Shown here piece by piece: positions 16,401 to 21,571 of a stretch of 21,571 bases of DNA. The translations under genes and the position numbers were made by a program. Position 1 is the stretch's first letter. Every line of letters begins with the position of its first letter. The notes under the pieces were generated by a model that was not told the DNA's origin, did no database searches, and worked only from the letters and a program-made list of their open reading frames with translations. Origin of the DNA: an uncultured Haemophilus sp. (GTDB taxonomy: Bacteria; Pseudomonadota; Gammaproteobacteria; Enterobacterales; Pasteurellaceae); NCBI RefSeq assembly GCF_905207935.1, contig NZ_CAJLNI010000017.1:1-21571 (forward strand), given 5' to 3'.

Positions 16401-17303
16401 CGTGATAACCCAGAATGTGCCGATCAAGAATTTGAAGCGAAAAAAGCAACAGACAACAAAGGTTTATCTGCTCACTTAACTTATGATGTGAATGAAGATA
16501 TTGCCGCGCCTTACATCAGCAAAGGCGTGAAACCAAAAGTAGCCGTATTGCGTGAGCAAGGCGTAAACAGCCATGTTGAAATGGCTGCAGCTTTTGACCG
16601 CGCAGGCTTTGCGGCGATTGATGTTCACATGAGTGATTTAATGGCAGGCCGTTACAACTTAAACGACTTCAACGCGATGGTGGCCTGTGGTGGCTTCTCT
16701 TACGGTGACGTATTAGGCGCAGGTGGCGGCTGGGCAAAATCCATTTTATTCAACCCACAATTACGCGATCAATTCAGCCAATTCTTCGCCAATGAAAACA
16801 CTCTTTCATTAGGTGTATGTAATGGCTGTCAATTTATCTCCACTCTTGCGGAAATTATCCCTGGTGCAGAAAATTGGCCACGTTTTGTGCGTAATAAATC
16901 AGAACGTTTTGAAGCGCGTGCTGCGATGGTGAAAATCAACGACACCAACTCATTATGGTTTAAAGGCATGGCTGGCTCACATATGCCGATTGCTGTTTCT
17001 CATGGTGAAGGACGCGTGGAATTCAAAACACCTGAGAATTTGACCGCACTTCAAGCACAAAACTTGATTGTGGCACAATATATCGACAGCCATTTAAACG
17101 TGACGGAAACCTATCCAGCCAACCCGAATGGTTCGGCATTAGGGATTACCGCAATTTCTAACATCGATGGTCGTATTGCTGCAATGATGCCACACCCTGA
17201 GCGTGTATTCCGTGCCGTGAGCAACTCATGGTACCCAGAAGATTGGTCTGAAGATGGCGCTTGGATGCGAATTTTTAGAAATGCGAGAGTGAATTTCAAA
17301 TAA
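13410..17303 (+). CDS. purL: phosphoribosylformylglycinamidine synthase (large, single-chain)
   Basis: PurL converts FGAR plus glutamine and ATP to FGAM, the fourth step of purine synthesis; cytosolic. The 1297-aa length fits the fused proteobacterial enzyme: N-terminal domain, linker, the FGAM synthase core (FAQANSEHCRHKIFNADW near 210; GGGAASSMDSG near 450; a second, degenerate AIRS-like half) and a C-terminal class I glutamine amidotransferase. The glutaminase triad is visible as C1137 (GVCNGCQ) and H1262/E1264 (MMPHPERVF). ATG 13410 follows AAAGG by 7 nt and begins MFQTFRGSPALSEF; an upstream in-frame start would overlap the promoter. Uptake signals lie inside at 13794, 15099, 15936 and 17043. 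The last ~285 bp are duplicated at 18222-18509. The C-terminus here (RNARVNFK) differs from that of the copy. Confidence 0.98.
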   Translation: MFQTFRGSPALSEFRIQGLMQKFQQNQLPVKSVYAEYLHFVELNRPLVSEQEAKLKALLHYGPTLAEHDAKGETFIVIPRVGTISSWSSKATDIAHNCGLSEVERIERGLAYYFELSQPLDEKTTEKLTALLHDRMMETVVRRPEDAEILFRHQDPKPFKTVDILKGGREALVTANVELGLALAEDEIDYLVENFTQLGRNPHDIELYMFAQANSEHCRHKIFNADWIIDGKKQDKSLFKMIKNTFEKTPDFVLSAYKDNAAVMEGSKVGRFFADQDGQYRYHNEDAHILMKVETHNHPTAISPFPGAATGSGGEIRDEGATGRGAKPKAGLTGFSVSNLVIPNFEQPWENPLSKPNRIASALDIMIEGPLGGAAFNNEFGRPALLGYFRTYEEKVNSFNGEEVRGYHKPIMLAGGIGNIRGEHVQKGEIPVGAKLIVLGGPAMNIGLGGGAASSMDSGKSKENLDFASVQRENPEMERRCQEVIDRCWQLGEENPILFIHDVGAGGLSNAMPELVHDGERGGKFDLRSILCDEKGMSPLEIWCNESQERYVLAVAPEKLELFTALCERERAPFAVIGEATEEKHLTLHDSHFDNNPIDLPMNVLLGKTPKMTREVSSKTIENQPLATEDIQLKEAFHRVLRLPVVAEKTFLITIGDRSVTGMVARDQMVGPWQIPVSDVAVTTASLDSYHGEAMAMGERAPVALLDFGASARLAVAESITNIAGTNIGDIKRIKLSANWMSAAGHGGEDAGLYEAVKAVGEELCPALGITIPVGKDSMSMKTTWEENGEKKSVTAPLSLVISSFARVEDVRKTVTPQLRTDKGASRLLLVDLGERKNRLGATALAQVYKQLGDKPADVVNVATLKNFFDAMQALVAERKLLAYHDRSDGGLITTLAEMAFAGNCGVDVDISALGDNDLSVLFNEELGAVIQVSECELSAVREVLKAHDLLGLTYELGSVSSEDRFEITRGSKKLLSEKRSELRGIWAELTHQMQRLRDNPECADQEFEAKKATDNKGLSAHLTYDVNEDIAAPYISKGVKPKVAVLREQGVNSHVEMAAAFDRAGFAAIDVHMSDLMAGRYNLNDFNAMVACGGFSYGDVLGAGGGWAKSILFNPQLRDQFSQFFANENTLSLGVCNGCQFISTLAEIIPGAENWPRFVRNKSERFEARAAMVKINDTNSLWFKGMAGSHMPIAVSHGEGRVEFKTPENLTALQAQNLIVAQYIDSHLNVTETYPANPNGSALGITAISNIDGRIAAMMPHPERVFRAVSNSWYPEDWSEDGAWMRIFRNARVNFK

Positions 17304-17319
17304 TGTGAGATTGCTCACA
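17304..17319. promoter_or_regulatory. perfect CRP-type site just after purL
   Basis: TGTGA-GATTGC-TCACA matches both half-sites. It starts one base after the purL stop, and the purL terminator separates it from ykgB, so a regulatory target is unclear. Confidence 0.45.
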
Positions 17320-17336
17320 GAAAATTAATCAAAAAT

Positions 17337-17370
17337 AAGAGATACTACTAAATTGGTATCTCTTTTTTAT
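17337..17370 (+). terminator. rho-independent terminator after purL
   Basis: AAGAGATAC (17337-17345) pairs perfectly with GTATCTCTT (17356-17364) across a 10-nt loop, followed by a T run. Confidence 0.85.
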
Positions 17371-17398
17371 TGCATAAATTTTAGTAATAAAAAATGCC

Positions 17399-17447
17399 AA
17401 CAATATTAGAGAGTAATATTGTTAATGATTTATATAAATACTTTATA
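17399..17447 (+). promoter_or_regulatory. ykgB-type gene promoter with an overlapping palindromic operator
   Basis: A perfect 10-bp dyad, AACAATATTA-GAGAG-TAATATTGTT (17399-17423), overlaps a -35-like TTGTTA (17419-17424), 17 nt before TTTATA (17442-17447). The dyad lacks a T run, so it reads better as an operator than a terminator. TTTATATAAA is directly repeated (17429 and 17442). Confidence 0.5.
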
Positions 17448-17504
17448 TAAAAATTCTTGGGCATTATGTCCGTAATATCCATTGAACTATATGAGGAGTT
17501 CTTA

Positions 17505-18134
17505 ATGAGTAGTTTAGTTACATTGCTAGCTAATATCGTTGCGCCATTGCAACGTCAATTTATTAACTTTATCCGCATTGCGATTTGTGTTGTGATGGTT
17601 TGGATTGGAGGTTTAAAAGTTTGCCAATATGAGGCAGATGGTATTGCACACTTTGTGTCAAATAGTCCTTTCTTAAGCTTCCTTTACAAAAACGGTGCAA
17701 ATGAAGTGACAAATGATAAGGGTGTTTTAGTGAAAGAATATACCTTATATAAAAACCCTGAAGGAAAAATGGTCGCAAAAAATATTGAATGGCATAAAGC
17801 CAACGGCACCTATACCGCTTCTTATATTATTGGCGCAATCATTGTGACAATTGGTATTTTAGTATTAGCGGGGATTTGGTCTCCAACACTCGGACTATTT
17901 GGAGGCTTACTCACGTTTGGTATGTCGATAGTCACGCTGTCGTTCCTCATATTTACGCCAGAAACCTGGGTGCCGAATTTAGGCGGGGACTTCCCAACAC
18001 CTAATTATGGCTTCCCATATCTCTCAGGTGCTGGCCGACTTGTGATTAAAGATATTATTATGATGGCAGGCGGCTTAGTTGCTGCAGCAGAATGTGCGAA
18101 ACGCTATTTAGAGAATAAAAAGCAATTTGCTTAA
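17505..18134 (+). CDS. YkgB/RclC-family (DUF417) inner-membrane protein
   Basis: A 209-aa membrane protein with about four hydrophobic segments (near 20-40, 110-135, 140-160, 175-195). The family hallmark, KVCQYEADGIAHFVSNSPFLSFLY, follows the first membrane helix, and YLSGAGRLVIKDIIMMAGG is near the end. E. coli RclC (YkgB) belongs to the RclABC response to reactive chlorine; the biochemical role is unsettled. ATG 17505 follows GAGGAG by 6 nt; the earlier in-frame start at 17457 has no SD. It sits alone between two terminators and between purL and a partial purL copy, suggesting it arrived as a small cassette. It contains no uptake signal. A palindrome over its promoter hints at control by a stress-responsive repressor or activator, unidentified here. 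Confidence 0.88.
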   Translation: MSSLVTLLANIVAPLQRQFINFIRIAICVVMVWIGGLKVCQYEADGIAHFVSNSPFLSFLYKNGANEVTNDKGVLVKEYTLYKNPEGKMVAKNIEWHKANGTYTASYIIGAIIVTIGILVLAGIWSPTLGLFGGLLTFGMSIVTLSFLIFTPETWVPNLGGDFPTPNYGFPYLSGAGRLVIKDIIMMAGGLVAAAECAKRYLENKKQFA

Positions 18135-18145
18135 TTAGTTTATTT

Positions 18146-18181
18146 AAAAGGCTTGCTGGGATAAACGGCAAGCTTTTTTTT
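18146..18181 (+). terminator. rho-independent terminator after the ykgB-type gene
   Basis: AAAAGGCTTGC pairs with GCAAGCTTTTT (11 bp, one G-T) across an 11-nt loop, with a run of eight T. Confidence 0.87.
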
Positions 18182-18221
18182 GTTATTAAGAGATACAAAC
18201 CAATAACAAAGAAAGGAGACT

Positions 18222-18509
18222 GAATTCAAAACTTTTGAAAATTTGACCGCACTTCAAGCACAAAACTTGATTGTGGCACAATATATCGACAGCCATTTAA
18301 ACGTGACTGAAACTTATCCAGCCAACCCAAATGGTTCGGCATTAGGTATTACCGCAATTTCTAACGTAGATGGCCGTATCGCTGCGATGATGCCACACCC
18401 AGAACGCGTATTCCGTGCCGTGAGCAACTCATGGTATCCAGAAGACTGGTCTGAAGATGGCGCGTGGATGCGAATTTTTAGAAATGCTAGGGTGGTTCTT
18501 AAACAATAG
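18222..18509 (+). pseudogene. purL: duplicated 3' fragment of purL
   Basis: This repeats purL 17019-17303 in the same orientation. The frame stays open to TAG 18507-18509 and encodes about 95 residues of the glutaminase end, including MMPHPERVF, but not the catalytic Cys. A 68-bp run (18240-18307) is identical to 17037-17104; beyond it about 17 differences over ~180 bp are nearly all synonymous (one Ile to Val) until the last codons, where the ends diverge (RNARVVLKQ against RNARVNFK). There is no start codon at a usable distance from the AAGGAG at 18213-18218; the only in-frame candidate is TTG 18243. The synonymous pattern says the copy was recently part of a functional purL allele rather than a decaying local duplicate. 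Confidence 0.92.
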
Positions 18510-18521
18510 AGCTATTTAGCA

Positions 18522-18558
18522 GCAAAAATGGACAATAACTTTAAAATTATTGTCCATT
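18522..18558 (-). terminator. minus-strand terminator for the sce7726-sce7725 operon
   Basis: A perfect 12-bp stem, AATGGACAATAA (18527-18538) with TTATTGTCCATT (18547-18558), and an 8-nt loop. Read on the minus strand it is followed by TTT extending the final TT to five T; the plus strand has no T run. Confidence 0.8.
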
Positions 18559-18607
18559 GTAACTGATGAAATACATCTAGTGATATTTGGTGATGCGAAA
18601 TTGGAGA

Positions 18608-19558
18608 TTAATAAATGCCAATATCTTTTAGATGAGCCATTAATTCAAAATGATGACGTACTGATAATCTTTTTAAAGTCCCCAATGAATAAGAATAATT
18701 ATTTAAGTTATGATATTGAACAAGTTCATTACATGCTGAAGACCAGGCTAGTAAAGAAGAATTCTGATTAATCATATTATAAATATCCTCTAGTAACTCT
18801 TCATTTAAGATTGAAATAGGTTCTCTATAAGTCCTAGGATCAGATAAACAATGTCTGATATTAATTACTGCATTTTGTTCATTATTAAAAGTAAGATGAA
18901 AGGCTGTAGTATAAGGTTGAGTTCCACCTTCTGCGTAATAATCACCAATAGTGCTGAAATTAGCAAATCCTTGAAAACCATAATTACGATAATTTAAATG
19001 GCGATCTGAAAAAAACTCTACCATACTATGCTGATAATCATAGTTTCGATTTAATCTATTAAAGCAATCTTCAAGTAATATTTTATTTTTGGTGAATAAA
19101 CTTATGTAATTATCACTTACGTGTCCACTATAGAATATATTGGAAATAATTTGAGGTATATTATTTATAGTATTAGGGTTAGGTATCTCTCCAAAATGGA
19201 TAAGTACAAAACTATTTCCAGGAAATAAGCTTATCCAGTATTCTACTTGTGAGTAATCTGTTCTTTGATCAACAATAATTCCTAAAGTAATATTATGGAA
19301 TTGTTTTGTAATCTGATTTGCCTGTTCAATTATGTCAAACTGGTTATTTGAAAGATCTCCAACTATAGGATTTAATATATAAACTAGATTACTTGAATCA
19401 TCAGAATCTAAAATGGAATTAAAACATGTAATTAATTCTGTTAGGTTTTTTCTAACTGGCTCTAGAATAATTGATATATTTGCTGATTTTATTTTTTCTG
19501 CACAATCCCTAATAGCAAGTAATTCATTGCGTTTTGCTCGTAAATAACAGTAGTACAT
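18608..19558 (-). CDS. sce7725 family protein (uncharacterised)
   Basis: A 316-aa soluble protein with no signal peptide or membrane helices. I recognise it, from its N-terminus (MYYCYLRAKRNELLAIRDCA...ISIILEPVRKN) and its partner, as the sce7725 family; the start also resembles the phage 'beta protein' family pattern (Y-x-L-+-x-+-x-E-x-x-A-I, then I-x-x-x-x-E). Function is not established to my knowledge. The N-terminal half alternates hydrophobic strands with acidic or polar loops (NLVYILNPI, ITLGIIVDQ, SFVLIHFGE), suggestive of an alpha/beta barrel or Rossmann-like fold; this is inference. AAGGAG lies 7 nt before the ATG. It is 17 nt downstream of sce7726 and co-transcribed with it. Low G/C and absence of uptake signals indicate foreign origin. 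Confidence 0.7.
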   Translation of the reverse strand: MYYCYLRAKRNELLAIRDCAEKIKSANISIILEPVRKNLTELITCFNSILDSDDSSNLVYILNPIVGDLSNNQFDIIEQANQITKQFHNITLGIIVDQRTDYSQVEYWISLFPGNSFVLIHFGEIPNPNTINNIPQIISNIFYSGHVSDNYISLFTKNKILLEDCFNRLNRNYDYQHSMVEFFSDRHLNYRNYGFQGFANFSTIGDYYAEGGTQPYTTAFHLTFNNEQNAVINIRHCLSDPRTYREPISILNEELLEDIYNMINQNSSLLAWSSACNELVQYHNLNNYSYSLGTLKRLSVRHHFELMAHLKDIGIY

Positions 19559-19575
19559 TGGTTTTCTCCTTGGTT

Positions 19576-20442
19576 TTAGTTATCTATTAAGGTGTTATTT
19601 AAGCTATAAATAATTTTTTCTATTTTATTAGAACTAGGTTTAATATTCAATATCAGAGCTAATAGTGAAGTAGGTAATTGATAAATTAATTCTTTTTCTT
19701 TATTAGTTAGAGAGCGCCGACGTAAAGTTTTTACAAAGCTCTCATGTGACCTAGTTATGTCTAAAGTTTTGAATAAATGTATGCATTCTTGTTTTGTTTG
19801 TTTAGGCGATATTGATGGAGAATAGTCAAATAGTTCGTTCATCATTAGTAATATTTCGGTAGGTCGTAGACATGACAACATCGCTTCCTGGGATAAACTC
19901 TCAAGATTTGAGCTAGGCTCTTTTATAGTACGTAATATATTATTTTTAGTTAATTGTATAATTCCAATCCCTTCGGGTATTATATCCTCTAATTCCTTAA
20001 TTTTTGAATCAACAGTCACTATATTAATTTTATCAAAAACCTTTTTATAATCTGATAATTGACTTTTTAATCTATCAAAATTGTCTAATTCTGTTTTTAT
20101 TTCGTAGGCAGTAGATGTACCATTAAATATAGCAACATCACAAATAGAATCTAGCACTCTAAATTCATTTACATATGTTACATTTGATAATTTATGACGA
20201 CCCTTAATTAATTTATTTGCAATAGTATTTTTAAAAATATATTCATTTCTATATCCTTTATTTACTATGTTATATAATGAGTCAAAAGCTTGATGCAGGC
20301 TTAGTCCTTTTAATTCTGAGCTTATTTGTGAGTTTATGATCGATTTCCACACTGAATTATCTATTTTATAAATAATATCTTCAAAAATAGATCTTCTAAA
20401 TATTTGACTGGCCAGGAATGGTAAGTTATTGATTACATTCAT
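19576..20442 (-). CDS. sce7726 family protein with PD-(D/E)XK nuclease-like motifs
   Basis: A 288-aa soluble protein, first gene of a two-gene operon with sce7725. I recognise the family from YRNEYIFKNTIANKL...GRHKLS and FNGTSTAYEIKTELDNFDRLKSQLSDY. These supply the ordered elements of a PD-(D/E)XK nuclease core: E67 in the first helix, D102 (CDVAIF), E114-x-K116 and Q128 in the following helix. DNA or RNA cleavage is therefore plausible but unproven. The C-terminal 150 residues (from about 140) have no motif I can name; SHESFVKTLRRRSLTNKEKEL is basic and helical. The start has only a weak CTAAG SD; a minus-strand TATAGT (20459-20464) would give a very short leader. The DNA is markedly AT-rich: 20041-20100 has 11 G/C in 60, against 28 in 60 at 15661-15720 of purL. 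Confidence 0.72.
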   Translation of the reverse strand: MNVINNLPFLASQIFRRSIFEDIIYKIDNSVWKSIINSQISSELKGLSLHQAFDSLYNIVNKGYRNEYIFKNTIANKLIKGRHKLSNVTYVNEFRVLDSICDVAIFNGTSTAYEIKTELDNFDRLKSQLSDYKKVFDKINIVTVDSKIKELEDIIPEGIGIIQLTKNNILRTIKEPSSNLESLSQEAMLSCLRPTEILLMMNELFDYSPSISPKQTKQECIHLFKTLDITRSHESFVKTLRRRSLTNKEKELIYQLPTSLLALILNIKPSSNKIEKIIYSLNNTLIDN

Positions 20443-20564
20443 CTTAGTTTGTATCTGTACTATAAAATAGTGTTTGATTTTAAGCTGTTTAATAAGACTA
20501 AATTATGCAATAAAATGCATAACTCCACAAGATTTATCATGAATTTTATATAATCCCCATGATA
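20443..20564. promoter_or_regulatory. upstream region of sce7726 with a 7-bp-arm palindrome
   Basis: It contains a minus-strand -10-like TATAGT (20459-20464) with no clear -35, and the palindrome TTATGCA-ATAAAA-TGCATAA (20503-20522) centred about 70 bp before the ATG. I see no small gene or RNA in this stretch. Confidence 0.35.
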
Positions 20565-20628
20565 GCGCAAGCGTCCACGCTTGTGCTTTTTTCATTTTAG
20601 TTATAGGCACAAGCGTGGATGCTTGCGC
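20565..20628. repeat. REP-like double hairpin (inverted doublet) near the RAYT gene
   Basis: Two 22-bp units, 20565-20586 and 20607-20628, are inverted copies differing at one base and separated by 20 nt containing TTTTTTC. Each unit is itself a hairpin of about 9 bp with a TCCA/TGGA loop (GCGCAAGCG...CGCTTGTGC). Arms extend weakly to 20561 and 20632. This is the layout of a BIME, the paired REP units associated with RAYT transposases, and it lies about 200 bp upstream of one. It could also act as a terminator. Confidence 0.75.
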
Positions 20629-20694
20629 CATCGTAGTACCATCGTAGTTCCATCTGTAATGCCATCGTAATCCAATTGTAATTCCATCATAACT
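20628..20694. repeat. tandem array of six ~11-bp degenerate units
   Basis: Consecutive units CCATCGTAGTA, CCATCGTAGTT, CCATCTGTAATG, CCATCGTAAT, CCAATTGTAATT and CCATCATAACT are 10-12 bp each. The first begins at the last base of the REP-like arm. The period is close to one helical turn. No coding meaning is evident. Confidence 0.65.
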
Positions 20695-20825
20695 CAACAG
20701 CTTTTTGATTTTTTGCTTCAGTAATTTATTTTTTTGTGATCTTCTTCAAAAATCTAAGTTAAATTTAGAGTGAATTTACTCATCTCTACTATTTTGCTTA
20801 TCGGAGAATTTTAGAAGGTAGGAAG

Positions 20826-21374
20826 ATGAGTAGAAAGTATAAATTTAATGATAAGAATGGCGTTTATTTTATTAGCTTTGCAACCGTATATTGGATTGAT
20901 GTCTTTGTTAGTGATTGTTACTTTGAAACGATGATGAGTGCATTGAATTATTGTCGTGAAAATAAGGGGATGAAGATCTATGGTTACTGTATTATGCCAA
21001 GTCATGTACATTTATTATTTCAGATAGAAGAGAAAAATCCTTCTGATGTCATTCGAGATTTAAAAACATTTACCTCTGCACTACTGAAACAAATCGCAGA
21101 AAATCCTCAGGAAAGCAGCAAAGAATGGCTACTATGGACGTTCCGGCGAGCGGCTAACAAGTATAGTTATGTAAAGCAATACCAATTCTGGCAACACCAC
21201 AAACAACCCATCGAAATTCATTCCGATAAATTTTTCAACGAAAAGCTAGAGTACATTCATCAAAATCCGGTGGTGAGCGGGTTTGTGTCTGAGCCGCAGG
21301 ATTGGAAATATAGCAGTGCGAAAAATTATTGGCAGACGGTTGATCCTGTTTTAGACATTGATGTTCTCAGCTAA
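20826..21374 (+). CDS. REP-associated tyrosine transposase (RAYT, Y1/TnpA_REP family)
   Basis: A 182-aa single-domain HUH endonuclease that in studied relatives binds and cleaves REP hairpins as single strands. The HUH motif is H60-V-H62 within YGYCIMPSHVHLLF, and the catalytic tyrosine is Y143 in EYIHQNPV, the usual RAYT context; WKYSSAKNY follows near the C-terminus. Length is typical and the frame is intact, so the enzyme may be active. AAGG lies 7 nt before the ATG (GGAAG also directly precedes it). The REP-like doublet and tandem array upstream are probable substrates or relics of its activity. RAYTs are usually domesticated single-copy genes rather than autonomous insertion sequences, so I annotate it as CDS. 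It is followed by a terminator shared with glpQ. Confidence 0.93.
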   Translation: MSRKYKFNDKNGVYFISFATVYWIDVFVSDCYFETMMSALNYCRENKGMKIYGYCIMPSHVHLLFQIEEKNPSDVIRDLKTFTSALLKQIAENPQESSKEWLLWTFRRAANKYSYVKQYQFWQHHKQPIEIHSDKFFNEKLEYIHQNPVVSGFVSEPQDWKYSSAKNYWQTVDPVLDIDVLS

Positions 21375-21416
21375 AAGAGCGATCAAAAATCAAAACGAAT
21401 TTTGACCGCTCTTTTT
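21373..21416. terminator. bidirectional terminator between the RAYT gene and glpQ
   Basis: AAAAGAGCGATCAAAA (21373-21388) pairs with TTTTGACCGCTCTTTT (21400-21415), 15 of 16 positions, with an 11-nt loop and T run. It starts within the RAYT stop codon and is 19 nt from the convergent glpQ stop. It resembles, but does not contain, an uptake signal. Confidence 0.85.
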
Positions 21417-21434
21417 ATTACTTTTACTTACGTA

Positions 21435-21571
21435 TTATTTTTGTTTTTTCAAAAATTCAACGCCAGTGTCTGGGAAGTCTGTGAATACACCAGTTGCACC
21501 AGATTTATTCAATAACGCATCGTACATTTGATTTACGTCAGTGAAGAATTCAGGTAACGCATCTTTACGCA
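21435..21571 (-). CDS. glpQ: glycerophosphodiester phosphodiesterase (protein D), 3' end only
   Basis: The last 45 codons of a minus-strand gene whose start lies beyond the window. The translation ends with LPEFFTDVNQMYDALLNK, SGATGVFTDFPDTGVEF and LKKQK. This matches the C-terminus of GlpQ, known in Haemophilus as the surface lipoprotein protein D (hpd), which hydrolyses glycerophosphodiesters and supplies glycerophosphate or choline. GVFTDFPD is the conserved final strand of the barrel. The catalytic residues and lipoprotein signal are not in view. Confidence 0.88.
   Translation of the reverse strand, partial: RKDALPEFFTDVNQMYDALLNKSGATGVFTDFPDTGVEFLKKQK

Larger units (their letters stand above)
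1141..18254. repeat. dispersed Haemophilus DNA uptake signal sequences (USS)
   Basis: Exact 9-mers (AAGTGCGGT or ACCGCACTT) start at 1141, 2478, 4742, 5300, 6882, 7544, 9502, 9774, 10898, 10922, 12407, 12424, 13248, 13794, 15099, 15936, 17043 and 18246. Those at 10898/10922 and 12407/12424 are inverted pairs forming terminators. This is the H. influenzae-type core recognised in natural transformation. None is found before 1141 or after 18254. The entry spans first to last copy; it is not a continuous feature. Confidence 0.93.

Noticed and set aside
18243..18509. Functional small protein from the purL fragment
   Set aside because: It only has a TTG start 25 nt from the nearest SD and lacks the catalytic Cys half of the glutaminase; best explained as a leftover 3' end.
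18550..18771. 73-codon plus-strand ORF starting with TTG
   Set aside because: It lies antisense to the end of the sce7725 gene, begins within the minus-strand terminator, and has no SD; a shadow frame.
20628..20694. CRISPR-like array
   Set aside because: Units are 10-12 bp, directly abutting with no spacers, and no cas genes are present.
20503..20697. 64-codon minus-strand ORF with repetitive YDG/RW peptide
   Set aside because: It is a read-through of the REP doublet and the 11-bp array; no SD and no protein-like composition.
20826..21374. Complete IS200/IS605 element
   Set aside because: The HUH protein has RAYT features (EYIHQNPV context, adjacent REP-like doublet), and I see no element ends or tnpB.

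Overview
The window looks like a chromosome segment of a Haemophilus species (Pasteurellaceae). It carries 18 copies of the 9-bp Haemophilus DNA uptake signal (AAGTGCGGT/ACCGCACTT) between 1141 and 18254, and two inverted pairs of that signal form terminators. Its conserved genes (mazG, rpe-gph, purL, a glpQ/protein D end) are typical of the genus. H. parainfluenzae or a close relative is the likeliest source, but the species is an inference.

Layout. 1-143: the 3' part of tRNA-Asp(GTC), then tRNA-Trp(CCA). 242-1030: mazG. 1068-7076: a sulfur-ester cluster. A TauE/SafE anion exporter is transcribed leftward. Opposite it runs a rightward operon of an Na+/solute symporter (YidK-like), a cytosolic Cys-type sulfatase (YidJ-like), a CRP/FNR-family regulator and an anaerobic sulfatase-maturing radical SAM enzyme. 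The 177-bp divergent intergenic region holds a perfect CRP-type site flanked by two TATGA-N6-TCATA palindromes, a variant that fits the recognition helix of the cluster's own regulator. 7114-10886: an SMR efflux protein, a periplasmic 5'-nucleotidase-family phosphoesterase with a CRP site upstream, and a periplasmic subtype-B tannase-like esterase. 11032-12390: rpe-gph. 12438-13235: a methyltransferase on the minus strand. 13410-17303: purL with a PurR box over its promoter.

From about 17.3 kb the window becomes accessory. A YkgB/RclC-type (DUF417) membrane protein gene sits between purL and a second, diverged copy of the last ~285 bp of purL. Then come two AT-rich minus-strand genes that I recognise as the sce7726/sce7725 pair, an uncharacterised two-gene module whose first member has a PD-(D/E)XK nuclease-like motif set. 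After these are a REP-like double hairpin, a six-unit ~11-bp tandem array, and a RAYT (REP-associated tyrosine transposase). The window ends inside the 3' end of glpQ (protein D). No uptake signals occur after 18254, which fits recent acquisition of this block.

The two most interesting parts are the sulfatase cluster with its apparent private operator code, and the purL-duplication/sce7726-sce7725/RAYT island. The island's two-gene module is the best candidate for an undescribed system, possibly defence-related, though the sequence alone does not prove any function.
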